Positions 1 through 6,119 of a DNA stretch of 6,816 nucleotides are shown here, piece after piece. Each line of letters begins with the position of its first letter. Position 1 is the stretch's first letter. The DNA comes from Elusimicrobiota bacterium (lineage in GTDB: Bacteria > Elusimicrobiota > Elusimicrobia > Elusimicrobiales > Elusimicrobiaceae): NCBI GenBank assembly GCA_023398295.1, contig JAEWSL010000068.1:1-6816 (forward strand). The letters run 5' to 3'. The translations under genes were made by a program, and so were the position numbers. The notes below the pieces were generated by a model. That model had not been told where the DNA came from. It was given only the letters and a program-made list of their open reading frames with translations, and searched no databases.

Positions 1-617
1 ATATCCTGCTCGTGCGTAACAAGTATTATAGTTTTGTTTGTCTGTGAGTTTAATCTGGAAAAAGTTGCCATAACCTCAATGCTTGTTTTGGTGTCAAGGT
101 TGCCGGTCGGCTCGTCGGCAAAAATTATCGGCGCGTCATTAACTATAGAACGCGCTATGGCAACGCGCTGCTGCTGCCCGCCGGAAAGCTGGTTTGGCAT
201 ATGATGCAGCCTGTCCCCAAGACCGACTGCTTTTAAGGCTTTTTGCGCGCTTTCCCTGCGTTTTTCGGCGGGCACTTTGGCGTATACCATAGGCAGCTCC
301 ACATTCTCAAGGGCGGTAGTTCTCGCAAGCAGATTAAAGCCCTGGAAGACAAAACCTATTTTATGGCATCTTATATCGGCAAGTTCGGTAAGAGAAGAAG
401 CGGTTATATCTCTGCCGTCTAAGATATAAGCGCCGCGCGTGGGTTTATCCAGGCAGCCTAAGATATTCATAAACGTGCTTTTGCCAGAGCCGCTTGGCCC
501 CATAATGGCTACAAACTCCCCCGCGTCAATATCAAGACTGACGTTCCTTAGGACCTCTAAAGGGATATCGCCCAAATTATATATTTTCCAAATTTTTTTA
601 ACTTGTATAAGAGCCAT
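1..617 (-). CDS. ABC transporter ATP-binding protein, MacB/LolD type (partial, C-terminus beyond left edge)
   Basis: Cytoplasmic ATPase that would power a MacB-type or LolCDE-type exporter. It was translated by hand from the ATG at 617, giving 205 complete codons before the window ends, so the C-terminal tail is missing. All core motifs are visible: Walker A GPSGSGKS (residues 40-47), Q-loop Gln92 in FVFQGFN, signature LSGGQQQR (144-151), Walker B IIFADE (164-169) with catalytic Glu169, D-loop NLD (173-175) and H-loop His202 in VTHE. The sequence around Walker A and the EPTGNLD run are typical of the MacB/LolD/FtsE branch. An AAGG Shine-Dalgarno sits 6 nt before the ATG. The gene starts 44 bp after the adaptor gene on the same strand, so it is probably the third gene of the tolC-adaptor-ATPase operon. 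The matching FtsX/MacB permease is not in view; it should follow beyond position 1. In E. coli MacB the ATPase is fused to the permease, and the missing end prevents excluding such a fusion here. Family assignment is secure; the substrate is unknown. Confidence 0.95.
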   Translation of the reverse strand, partial: MALIQVKKIWKIYNLGDIPLEVLRNVSLDIDAGEFVAIMGPSGSGKSTFMNILGCLDKPTRGAYILDGRDITASSLTELADIRCHKIGFVFQGFNLLARTTALENVELPMVYAKVPAEKRRESAQKALKAVGLGDRLHHMPNQLSGGQQQRVAIARSIVNDAPIIFADEPTGNLDTKTSIEVMATFSRLNSQTNKTIILVTHEQD

Positions 618-661
618 GCTTTGCCTTTTTTTTTATTTTTTTGCCGCGCGTTTTGAAAATA

Positions 662-1816
662 TTAGAAACCCGGGGGGCCCATTCTGCGTTCGGAATTTTT
701 ACTCTCTTTTCCGCCCGAACTTACAATCACGGGCGTTTTATCGGTAATTGCCTCTGAAATTATTTGCGTGCGAGTGCCGTCGGTAATGCCGGTTTTGACT
801 TCAATTCTTTCTATTTCAGAACCGTCTTTAACCCAAAGCCCCTGCCCTTTATAGCGGCCCGCTTTGCCGTCTTTTGCGCCTTTTATTTTTGCGCCGGCCG
901 GCGGCACAAATCTTAAAGACTGATTGGGAACGGACAGGGCGTCCTGGCTCTCGTTTGTAATTATGGAAACGTTCGCCGTCATGCCGGGTTTAAGCTTAAA
1001 ATCGCTGTTGTCAACGGCCACCACAACTGTGTAAGTAACTACGTTTGAAACGGTAGTTGCGCTGTTGCGCACCTGGCTTACTTTGCCGATAAAAGTATCG
1101 CTTGGATAGGCGTCAACGGAAAACTCTGCCTTCTGCCCTTCTTTAATTTTGCTAATATCGGCTTCTGAAATATTAACTTCAATCTGCATTTTTGTAAGGT
1201 CCTCGGCGACTAAAAATAAAGTCGGCGTCTGAAAGCTGGCCGCAACCGTCTGGCCTACTTCAACTTCGCGCGAAATTACTATGCCGTTAACCGGAGATAC
1301 TACCTTTGTATAACCCAGGTCAATCTTAGCCTTATCCAAAGCCGCGCGCGCCTGCACGGCTTGGGCGTAGGCGGAATCGTAATCCGTCTGGGCGTCGTCA
1401 AGTTCACTTTTGGCCACAAGTTCCTGGGCGTAGAGTTTTTTGTACCTTTCGTAATTGCGTTTGGAGTTTGCGGCAACGCTTTCGGCCTTCTGTAAATTGG
1501 CTTTCTGCTGCAAGACGGCGGACTCGTAGGTGGAAGGATCAATAAGCGCAAGCAGCTGGCCCTTTTTTACGCGGGAGTTAAAGTCAACGTAAATTTCGTT
1601 TACAATGCCGGAAACCTGCGTGCCCACGCTCGTCTGAGTAACCGGGTTTATTGTGCCCGAGGCTTCCACTTTTTCTATCAAATTAACGCGGCGCGGCGTT
1701 TCAACGCTGTAGACGGGGCCGCCGCCTTTCTTAAAAAATATTGCCCAAATAAGAAGCAAAAAAACAAAAGCCGAAATTGAGATTATTATAATTTTTTTCT
1801 TTTTATTTTTTTTCAT
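662..1816 (-). CDS. MacA/HlyD-family periplasmic adaptor (membrane fusion) protein
   Basis: Periplasmic adaptor of 384 aa that would bridge the inner-membrane ABC transporter and the TolC-type channel. A lysine-rich start (residues 2-8) and one hydrophobic segment (about 9-28) give an N-in membrane anchor. Then come the first half of the lipoyl-like barrel-sandwich domain (about 48-95, with GTQVSGIVNEIYVDFNSRVK-like sequence), an alpha-helical coiled-coil hairpin (about 97-165, rich in Ala, Gln and Lys), the second lipoyl half (about 166-205, KVVSPVNGIVISREVEVGQT), a beta-barrel domain (about 207-290, ending in LKPGMTANVSI) and a membrane-proximal domain (about 293-368). The length is close to E. 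coli MacA (about 370 aa). The tail, residues 369-384, is basic and Gly/Pro-rich (ends RRMGPPGF). An AAAGGGA Shine-Dalgarno 7 nt upstream supports the start at 1816. The gene lies 29 bp downstream of the tolC homologue. The pairing with a MacB-type ATPase favours MacA over RND-pump adaptors; the true substrate cannot be read from the sequence. Confidence 0.93.
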   Translation of the reverse strand: MKKNKKKKIIIISISAFVFLLLIWAIFFKKGGGPVYSVETPRRVNLIEKVEASGTINPVTQTSVGTQVSGIVNEIYVDFNSRVKKGQLLALIDPSTYESAVLQQKANLQKAESVAANSKRNYERYKKLYAQELVAKSELDDAQTDYDSAYAQAVQARAALDKAKIDLGYTKVVSPVNGIVISREVEVGQTVAASFQTPTLFLVAEDLTKMQIEVNISEADISKIKEGQKAEFSVDAYPSDTFIGKVSQVRNSATTVSNVVTYTVVVAVDNSDFKLKPGMTANVSIITNESQDALSVPNQSLRFVPPAGAKIKGAKDGKAGRYKGQGLWVKDGSEIERIEVKTGITDGTRTQIISEAITDKTPVIVSSGGKESKNSERRMGPPGF

Positions 1817-1845
1817 TTTTTTATCCCTTTTACGTTTTCCAATAA

Positions 1846-3303
1846 TTATCTTGAGCCCATGGCGCGCTTTAATTCCGCCACGGCTAAATTATAAGCGTAG
1901 ACAGCCTTTATGTAAGAAAGTTTGGCGTCGCTTAAAGTGGACTCTGCGTCTTTAACCTCTATATAATTGCCCACGCCGACCGTATAGCGGCCGACGGCTA
2001 AATCATAATTTTCCTGCGCCTGGCGGCGCGTAAGTTCGGCCACAGGAATACTTGAAGCGGCGTCCTGCATCTGCACGTAGGCAGAATTTATTTCCAGCAA
2101 AACATTTTGCTGCGCCGATGATAAATTTGCGTAAGCGCCCTGTAAACCGGCTTTGCTTTGCTCCACCTTATTATAAGTGCTTAAGCCCGAAAATATCGGC
2201 CACGATAAAGACGCGCCGTAAGACCAGCGGTCGTAGAGAGGAAAGTTCTTGCCGCTCCACCCGTAAGAAGCGTTTGCGTTAAGCTGCGGCGTAAAACCCG
2301 TGCGCGAAAGTTTGACGTTCTGGCGCGCGCTTTCAACGGCAAACTGGTAGGAGGCCAAATCGGGACGGTTTTTATAAGCTTCTTTAAGCGCCTGCTGGGC
2401 GGTTATATTATATTCCACCGCGGTGTCTTTTAACTCCACTTCAAAATCGGGCTCTTCGTTATAAATGCCCATTACGTTAAGCAAAGTGTGCTTTGATATT
2501 TTTAAGGCGTTTTGCGCCTGTATCAAATTTAATTTTGCGTTGTTTAGGTTTACCTGCGCGGTGGTAACGTCAATTTTAGGACGCGTGCCGACATCGTAAA
2601 AAGCCTGCGCGCGCTTTAGCTGTTCCTGATACTGCTCCACCGAGCGGGCGTACACCGCGCAGCTGGCCTGGGAAAGGTGCACATTGTAATAAGCCTGCTT
2701 TAATTGATAAATAATATCATTCGTAGTGCTGCGCGTATTTTCCTGAGCGGAGAGGTAGGCGTTCCTTTGTATGTCAACGCCTAAACTTGTTGTACCGAAA
2801 TCGTATATAAGCTGGCTGGCCGAAACGGAGGAGGAATAACTCTCCGCCGCGCCGCTGTAGCCGGTTGCGCTTTCCTGGTCGGAACGGGAATAGCCCGCGC
2901 TTGCGTTTACCTGCGGGAAATAGCCGGATTTTGTCTGCGCAAGAGAACTTTTTTGCGCCTCCTCCGTCAATTTGGCCGAAGCAATTTTGGGATTGTTTTG
3001 TAAAGTTAGCTCTATGCACTGCTCAAGCGTAAGACTACCGTTTGCTTTTATAAGAGGTTCTTGCTTTTGCCCCTGCCCTTCGGCTTCTTTTGTTTCCTTT
3101 GTTTCCTGCGTTTCTTTTGTTTCCTGAGTTTGCGCGGCAGCGGGCTGCGCATTATCTTGGGCGGATTGCTGCTCCTGTGCGGCGGCAGGTTCGGCGGCAA
3201 AAACCGCAACGCCAAATAATGTGGTAAATAATATAGAGAAAGCTAAAGATATAAAACGTTTGATTAAACTTCTTTTTATAATTATTTTTTTGGTCATAGT
3301 CAT
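1846..3303 (-). CDS. TolC-family outer-membrane efflux protein
   Basis: Outer-membrane channel subunit of 485 aa; the family forms trimeric beta-barrel/alpha-helical tunnels that accept substrate from an adaptor such as the next gene's product. A signal peptide is clear: KKIIIKRSLIKRF, a hydrophobic core at about 17-34, and cleavage probably after VFA or FAA (35-37). The mature N-terminus (38-83) is a Gln/Glu/Thr/Lys/Ala-rich low-complexity stretch. The two structural repeats of the OEP family follow. Repeat one starts at LTLEQCIELTLQNNPKI (91-107), with QLIYDFG (164-170) and FYDVGTRPKIDVTTAQ (235-250). Repeat two includes RPDLASYQ (313-320), SLSWPIFSG (365-373) and RYTVGVGNYIEVKDAE (439-454), matching the first-repeat motifs. 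Two ATGs are possible, at 3303 and 3297 (MTMTK); neither has a Shine-Dalgarno. Its first position in the operon, divergent from rmlD, implies that its promoter lies in 3304-3460. The window shows no sign that it serves a different pump. Confidence 0.94.
   Translation of the reverse strand: MTMTKKIIIKRSLIKRFISLAFSILFTTLFGVAVFAAEPAAAQEQQSAQDNAQPAAAQTQETKETQETKETKEAEGQGQKQEPLIKANGSLTLEQCIELTLQNNPKIASAKLTEEAQKSSLAQTKSGYFPQVNASAGYSRSDQESATGYSGAAESYSSSVSASQLIYDFGTTSLGVDIQRNAYLSAQENTRSTTNDIIYQLKQAYYNVHLSQASCAVYARSVEQYQEQLKRAQAFYDVGTRPKIDVTTAQVNLNNAKLNLIQAQNALKISKHTLLNVMGIYNEEPDFEVELKDTAVEYNITAQQALKEAYKNRPDLASYQFAVESARQNVKLSRTGFTPQLNANASYGWSGKNFPLYDRWSYGASLSWPIFSGLSTYNKVEQSKAGLQGAYANLSSAQQNVLLEINSAYVQMQDAASSIPVAELTRRQAQENYDLAVGRYTVGVGNYIEVKDAESTLSDAKLSYIKAVYAYNLAVAELKRAMGSR
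3084..3128 (-). repeat. Five tandem 9-bp units inside the tolC homologue
   Basis: On the plus strand the units are cttcttttg, tttcctttg, tttcctgcg, tttcttttg and tttcctgag, joined without gaps. On the coding (minus) strand each unit encodes three residues of the (Q/K)-E-T type, giving the run at about residues 59-72 of the TolC homologue. The run lies between the signal peptide and the first channel domain. The unit length is a multiple of three, so copy-number change would keep the reading frame. Confidence 0.85.
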
Positions 3304-3460
3304 ATTTTATCAATTATCCGCGGATTTTTTTAGGGCCGCCGCCGCGCGGCCGCCGCAGAAAAATAACTCCCCGTCGGTAATTGGGACAAAATGCAATAAA
3401 ATAGCTGTTTTAAGCGTTATACCCGTTTTAACTTATGGACAAAATTCGTATAATGAAAAT
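3304..3460. promoter_or_regulatory. Divergent promoter region between the tolC homologue and rmlD
   Basis: These 157 bp separate two divergent start codons and must hold the promoters of both transcription units. On the minus strand, two -10-like hexamers lie just before the tolC start: GATAAT (3318-3313) and TAAAAT (3309-3304); a TATAAC also occurs further upstream, around 3420. None has a convincing -35 partner. On the plus strand the rmlD promoter is described separately. A perfect 10-bp palindrome, ATCCGCGGAT, occupies 3316-3325. A GC-only block at about 3333-3356 can fold as GGCCGC (3334-3339) with GCGGCC (3346-3351), or around the palindrome GCCGCGCGGC (3341-3350). These could be operator or transcript structures; that is inference. 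No small gene is supported here. Confidence 0.6.
3427..3454 (+). promoter_or_regulatory. Predicted rmlD promoter with consensus -10, placed for a leaderless transcript
   Basis: A perfect TATAAT lies at 3449-3454. A weak -35 candidate, TTTAAC (3427-3432), lies 16 bp upstream and matches TTGACA at only three positions. The six bases 3455-3460 separate the -10 from the ATG at 3461, so initiation about 7 nt after the -10 would fall on the A of the start codon. There is no Shine-Dalgarno in the 20 bases before the ATG. This is prediction from spacing only. Confidence 0.6.
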
Positions 3461-4312
3461 ATGATACTTATAACAGGCGCAAACGGACAGGCAGGACAAG
3501 CTTTAAGACGCATCTTCACGGACAACGAAGCCTATTTCGCCGACCGCGCGACTTTGGATATTACAGAGAGGATTACCGTCAATACTTTTTTGGACACAAA
3601 AAAGTTTGACGTCGTAATAAACTGCGCCGCGTTTATAAACGTTGACGAAGCCGAGATAACCCCGCAGACGGCGCGCAAAGTAAACGCGCTTGGCGTTGAA
3701 AACCTGGCCCTGGCCTGCCGTAATAATAATTGCGCTCTTATGCATCTTTCAACCGATTATGTCTTTGACGGCAAAGCGCAAACCCCTTATACGGAGGCCG
3801 CCGCCCCCTCCCCCATTAACGTCTACGGCAAGACAAAACTTGAAGGCGAGAATTTTGCCCTCTCCCTTCCCAAATTTATGATACTTAGGCCCGCCCTTAT
3901 TTTCAGCGGATATGGGAAAGGCAACTTTGCAAAGAATACCGCCTTGGCTGCGCGCGCGGGCCACAGTTTAAGAATGGCAGACGACCAAATTTGTTCCCCC
4001 ACCTGCGCGCAGGACTTGGCTTTGACAATAAAATTCCTGCTGCCCGCCCTGCGCGAGGGCGCGCGCGGCATATACAATGTGACCAACGAAGGTTCTTGCT
4101 CGCGCTACGATTTTGCAAAAGAAATTTTGCGCCTGCTTAACGCGCAGAGCCGTTTGGAAGCAATTAAACTGCAGGACCTTATGCGCCCCTCGCCGCGGCC
4201 GCTTTACACCGTCCTAGATAAGACTAAATTATTTAACGATTTTAATTTAAGACTGCCCTATTGGCAGGAAAGTCTGGCCCGATATTTCGGCGAAATCATA
4301 TCTCCCCGTTAA
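3461..4312 (+). CDS. rmlD: dTDP-4-dehydrorhamnose reductase (RmlD/RfbD family)
   Basis: Cytoplasmic NAD(P)H-dependent reductase of 283 aa. In the family it performs the last step of dTDP-L-rhamnose synthesis, reducing dTDP-4-keto-L-rhamnose to supply surface polysaccharides. The Rossmann glycine motif is at the very N-terminus: MILITGANGQAGQAL, with GANGQAG at residues 6-12. Other extended-SDR hallmarks are NCAAFINVDEAE (54-65), LSTDYVFDG (96-104) with Thr98 and Asp99, and the catalytic YGKTK with Tyr122 and Lys126. The C-terminal substrate domain has RPALIF (143-148), GIYNVTNEG (203-211) and the RmlD-typical RPSPRPLYTVLDKTKL (242-257). The ATG at 3461 was chosen because the family begins at this Rossmann strand. 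The frame stays open back to 3221, but that extension overlaps the tolC signal-peptide region on the other strand. No rmlA, rmlB or rmlC lies nearby, so the gene stands alone here. A related sugar-nucleotide reductase is possible but less likely. Confidence 0.92.
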   Translation: MILITGANGQAGQALRRIFTDNEAYFADRATLDITERITVNTFLDTKKFDVVINCAAFINVDEAEITPQTARKVNALGVENLALACRNNNCALMHLSTDYVFDGKAQTPYTEAAAPSPINVYGKTKLEGENFALSLPKFMILRPALIFSGYGKGNFAKNTALAARAGHSLRMADDQICSPTCAQDLALTIKFLLPALREGARGIYNVTNEGSCSRYDFAKEILRLLNAQSRLEAIKLQDLMRPSPRPLYTVLDKTKLFNDFNLRLPYWQESLARYFGEIISPR

Positions 4313-4320
4313 AATTATTT

Positions 4321-4409
4321 GCGCCGTTGGCGCGCAAGTTAAAAGAAAGCGAAGCTTTGACGTTGCGGGATTAGCTTATTTTGCATATGGCGCGCCGTTG
4401 GCGCGCAAG
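4321..4409. repeat. Pair of 18-bp hairpin-forming direct repeats between convergent genes
   Basis: The sequence GCGCCGTTGGCGCGCAAG occurs identically at 4321-4338 and 4392-4409, 71 bp apart start to start. The second copy forms a perfect 7-bp stem, GCGCGCC (4390-4396) and GGCGCGC (4400-4406), around a GTT loop. The first copy can form GCGCC/GGCGC around the same loop, or TTGCGC (4319-4324) with GCGCAA (4332-4337). Between them lies a third inverted repeat, AAAGC-GAA-GCTTT (4346-4358). The block fills the gap between the 3' ends of rmlD and the amidase gene. It could terminate both transcripts, but no U-tract follows either hairpin. It may instead be a copy of a dispersed genomic repeat. Confidence 0.75.
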
Positions 4410-4415
4410 ACAAAA

Positions 4416-6119
4416 CTACCAGCCCTCGGCTTTGGTGTACGACTTAATGCCGCTTGCAATAACCTCAGCCATCTTCTTCTGTATGGACTTATTATTAAGC
4501 CTTTTCTTATCGTTGGAATTACTCAGGTAGCCAAGCTCCACCAAAACGGAAGGAGCTTCAACGCCTTTTAAGACGTGGAAATTAGCCTGTTTTATCGCGC
4601 TTTTCTGATGCACTTTAACACCTAAGGCGCGCTCGTTTTTTGAAGCGGTGTTTCTAACATGGCCGGCGAGTTTGGAACTTTCGTTCATATACTCGTTGAC
4701 GGCAAGGGATTTTAGGAGCAAATCGGCAAAGCTGACGCCTTTGCCGTTGCCTTCGTAGCGAAGAGCCTCGTTTTCCAAAGCGGCCGTTTCGGCGGCTTCG
4801 GCGTCGGAAGCTTTTTCGGAGCGGAAGTAAACTTCAAAGCCGTTTGCCCCCGCGCGCTTGGCTGCATTGGCGTGTATGGAAAGAAAAATATCGGCCTTAA
4901 AATCGTTAGCCTGCCGCGCGCGCGAGCCCAGAGCGATAAAAGTATCGTCCTCCCTAGTTATGCGCACGTCGTAATTCTTTTCTTTCTTAAGTATGTCGTA
5001 GACCTGTTTGGCCACCTTCAGATTTATATCTTTTTCTTTGGAGGAGCCCCTTCTTACCGCGCCGCTGTCCTTGCCGCCGTGGCCCGGATCAATTACAATG
5101 CGCGCCCGATGCGAAGTCTTAGGCGCGGCCGCCGCGGTTTTCTGGGCGGCGTACTCCGAACTTGTGACAAGCTTATTTACAACAGTTTTCTTCTGCGCAG
5201 GCGGAACCGTTTTTGCGGCGGGGACGGAACTTCCTTCGTCAAAAAAATCTTCTCCCAAAAGCGAAGAATCTTCCTCCGAAACAACTTCCTGCGACAATAC
5301 CGAGGGCTTCGGCGGGGCTGCGGGCGGAGCGGACAGGTCTTCCTCAGTCTGCGCCGTCTGGGCGGGCGCGGAGGGTTTTTCTATTTTATTTACCGATGCG
5401 GTAAAAATAAAAGTATCTCCGTTTTTGGAAAAATCCCAAAACTTCGCCTGTTTTTTAAGGTTTACGGTTATAGCCGCGCCCTCAAAACGCTGGGCGGTTT
5501 TATAACTTTCAATAAAAGAATCTTTGACGCGGACGGAAACTTCCCGCTTAATTACGGCAGAGGGTATAAAAATATCAACGCGGTCGCGACCGCGCATGGA
5601 AGTCTGGAAGTCAAAATCCCCAAATGTCTTAAAGGAAAGCAAAGAGTTATCTGCGCCGCCCGCGTTTTCCCTAAAAGGCAAAAGTTCCAGGGTATAAAAA
5701 TTTTCAATTATAATTTTGCCGTCTTCATAAGAAGTCTGCCAGCCGCTTGCCTGCGCAACGGAGCTTTTGGAAAAAAAACTGAGCGGGGCGTAAAGTTTGC
5801 CCTCCCGCATAACGGGCGCGCCGCTTAGGGGCTCGTCCTCGCCGTTAACCGCGGCAAAGGCGCGGCCTTCCCTAATAATGCAAAAATAACCTTTAGCCCC
5901 TTTTATGTTTAACTGGCCGGAGTGGCTGAAATAGCTTGTTTGCAATTTTAGCAGTTTGGCCGTTTTAAGGGCTTCAATATAAGTTTGCCCGTCGTAATTT
6001 ATAAGATTTATTTCGCCTTTGTCTTTGCCGGAAATTTCAACATTCGCGTTTTGCTGCGCTCTTAAAGATAAAGCGGAGCAGACAAAAAACAGGCAGAGCA
6101 AAAACAGTTTTTTAGGCAT
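4416..6119 (-). CDS. Secreted N-acetylmuramoyl-L-alanine amidase (Amidase_3, AmiC class)
   Basis: Zinc hydrolase of 567 aa that would cut the bond between N-acetylmuramic acid and L-alanine in peptidoglycan, acting in the periplasm, usually for daughter-cell separation. A signal peptide (about 1-20, probably cleaved after SLRA) is followed by a domain (about 24-140) resembling the copper amine oxidase N-terminal-like fold used as a wall-binding module (GQTYIEALKTAKLL, LYAPLSFFSKS). A beta-rich AMIN-like region (about 142-245) and a Pro/Ala/Glu/Ser-rich linker (about 248-335) come next. The catalytic domain (338-567) has the four expected zinc/catalytic residues: His347 in IDPGHGGKDSGA, Glu362, His416 in SIHANA and Glu528 in LVELGYLSN. 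Residues about 434-490 form a helical, Ala/Glu-rich insert like that of AmiA/B/C. The ATG at 6119 has a GAGG Shine-Dalgarno 6 nt upstream, inside the preceding gene, which it overlaps by 8 bp; the two are probably translationally coupled. The N-terminal domain names are the less certain part. Confidence 0.93.
   Translation of the reverse strand: MPKKLFLLCLFFVCSALSLRAQQNANVEISGKDKGEINLINYDGQTYIEALKTAKLLKLQTSYFSHSGQLNIKGAKGYFCIIREGRAFAAVNGEDEPLSGAPVMREGKLYAPLSFFSKSSVAQASGWQTSYEDGKIIIENFYTLELLPFRENAGGADNSLLSFKTFGDFDFQTSMRGRDRVDIFIPSAVIKREVSVRVKDSFIESYKTAQRFEGAAITVNLKKQAKFWDFSKNGDTFIFTASVNKIEKPSAPAQTAQTEEDLSAPPAAPPKPSVLSQEVVSEEDSSLLGEDFFDEGSSVPAAKTVPPAQKKTVVNKLVTSSEYAAQKTAAAAPKTSHRARIVIDPGHGGKDSGAVRRGSSKEKDINLKVAKQVYDILKKEKNYDVRITREDDTFIALGSRARQANDFKADIFLSIHANAAKRAGANGFEVYFRSEKASDAEAAETAALENEALRYEGNGKGVSFADLLLKSLAVNEYMNESSKLAGHVRNTASKNERALGVKVHQKSAIKQANFHVLKGVEAPSVLVELGYLSNSNDKKRLNNKSIQKKMAEVIASGIKSYTKAEGW

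Noticed and set aside
622..651. T-rich tract that could be a terminator tail
   Set aside because: The Ts are on the plus strand, where no gene ends here; on the operon strand it is an A-tract preceding the ATPase ribosome binding site.
439..747. Plus-strand open frame across the ATPase start and adaptor end
   Set aside because: It overlaps two well-supported minus-strand genes; its Phe-rich stretch comes from the T-tract in the 44-bp gap.
3316..3331. Palindrome ATCCGCGGAT followed by Ts, like a plus-strand terminator
   Set aside because: The stem is only five pairs with no loop, and no plus-strand gene ends upstream of it.
3221..3460. 80-codon N-terminal extension of rmlD that looks like a membrane segment
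   Set aside because: It runs antisense through the tolC signal-peptide region, so its hydrophobic look mirrors that sequence. RmlD proteins begin at the Rossmann strand, which is at 3461.
3436..3465. Alternative plus-strand promoter TGGACA (3436-3441) with TATGAT (3460-3465)
   Set aside because: Its -10 would overlap the rmlD start codon, so its transcript would begin inside the gene; the TATAAT at 3449 fits better.
4872..5828. Long plus-strand open frame (318 codons) opposite the amidase
   Set aside because: It lies wholly inside the amidase gene on the other strand, has an Arg/Phe/Gly-rich composition with no recognisable motif, and the amidase frame carries all catalytic residues.
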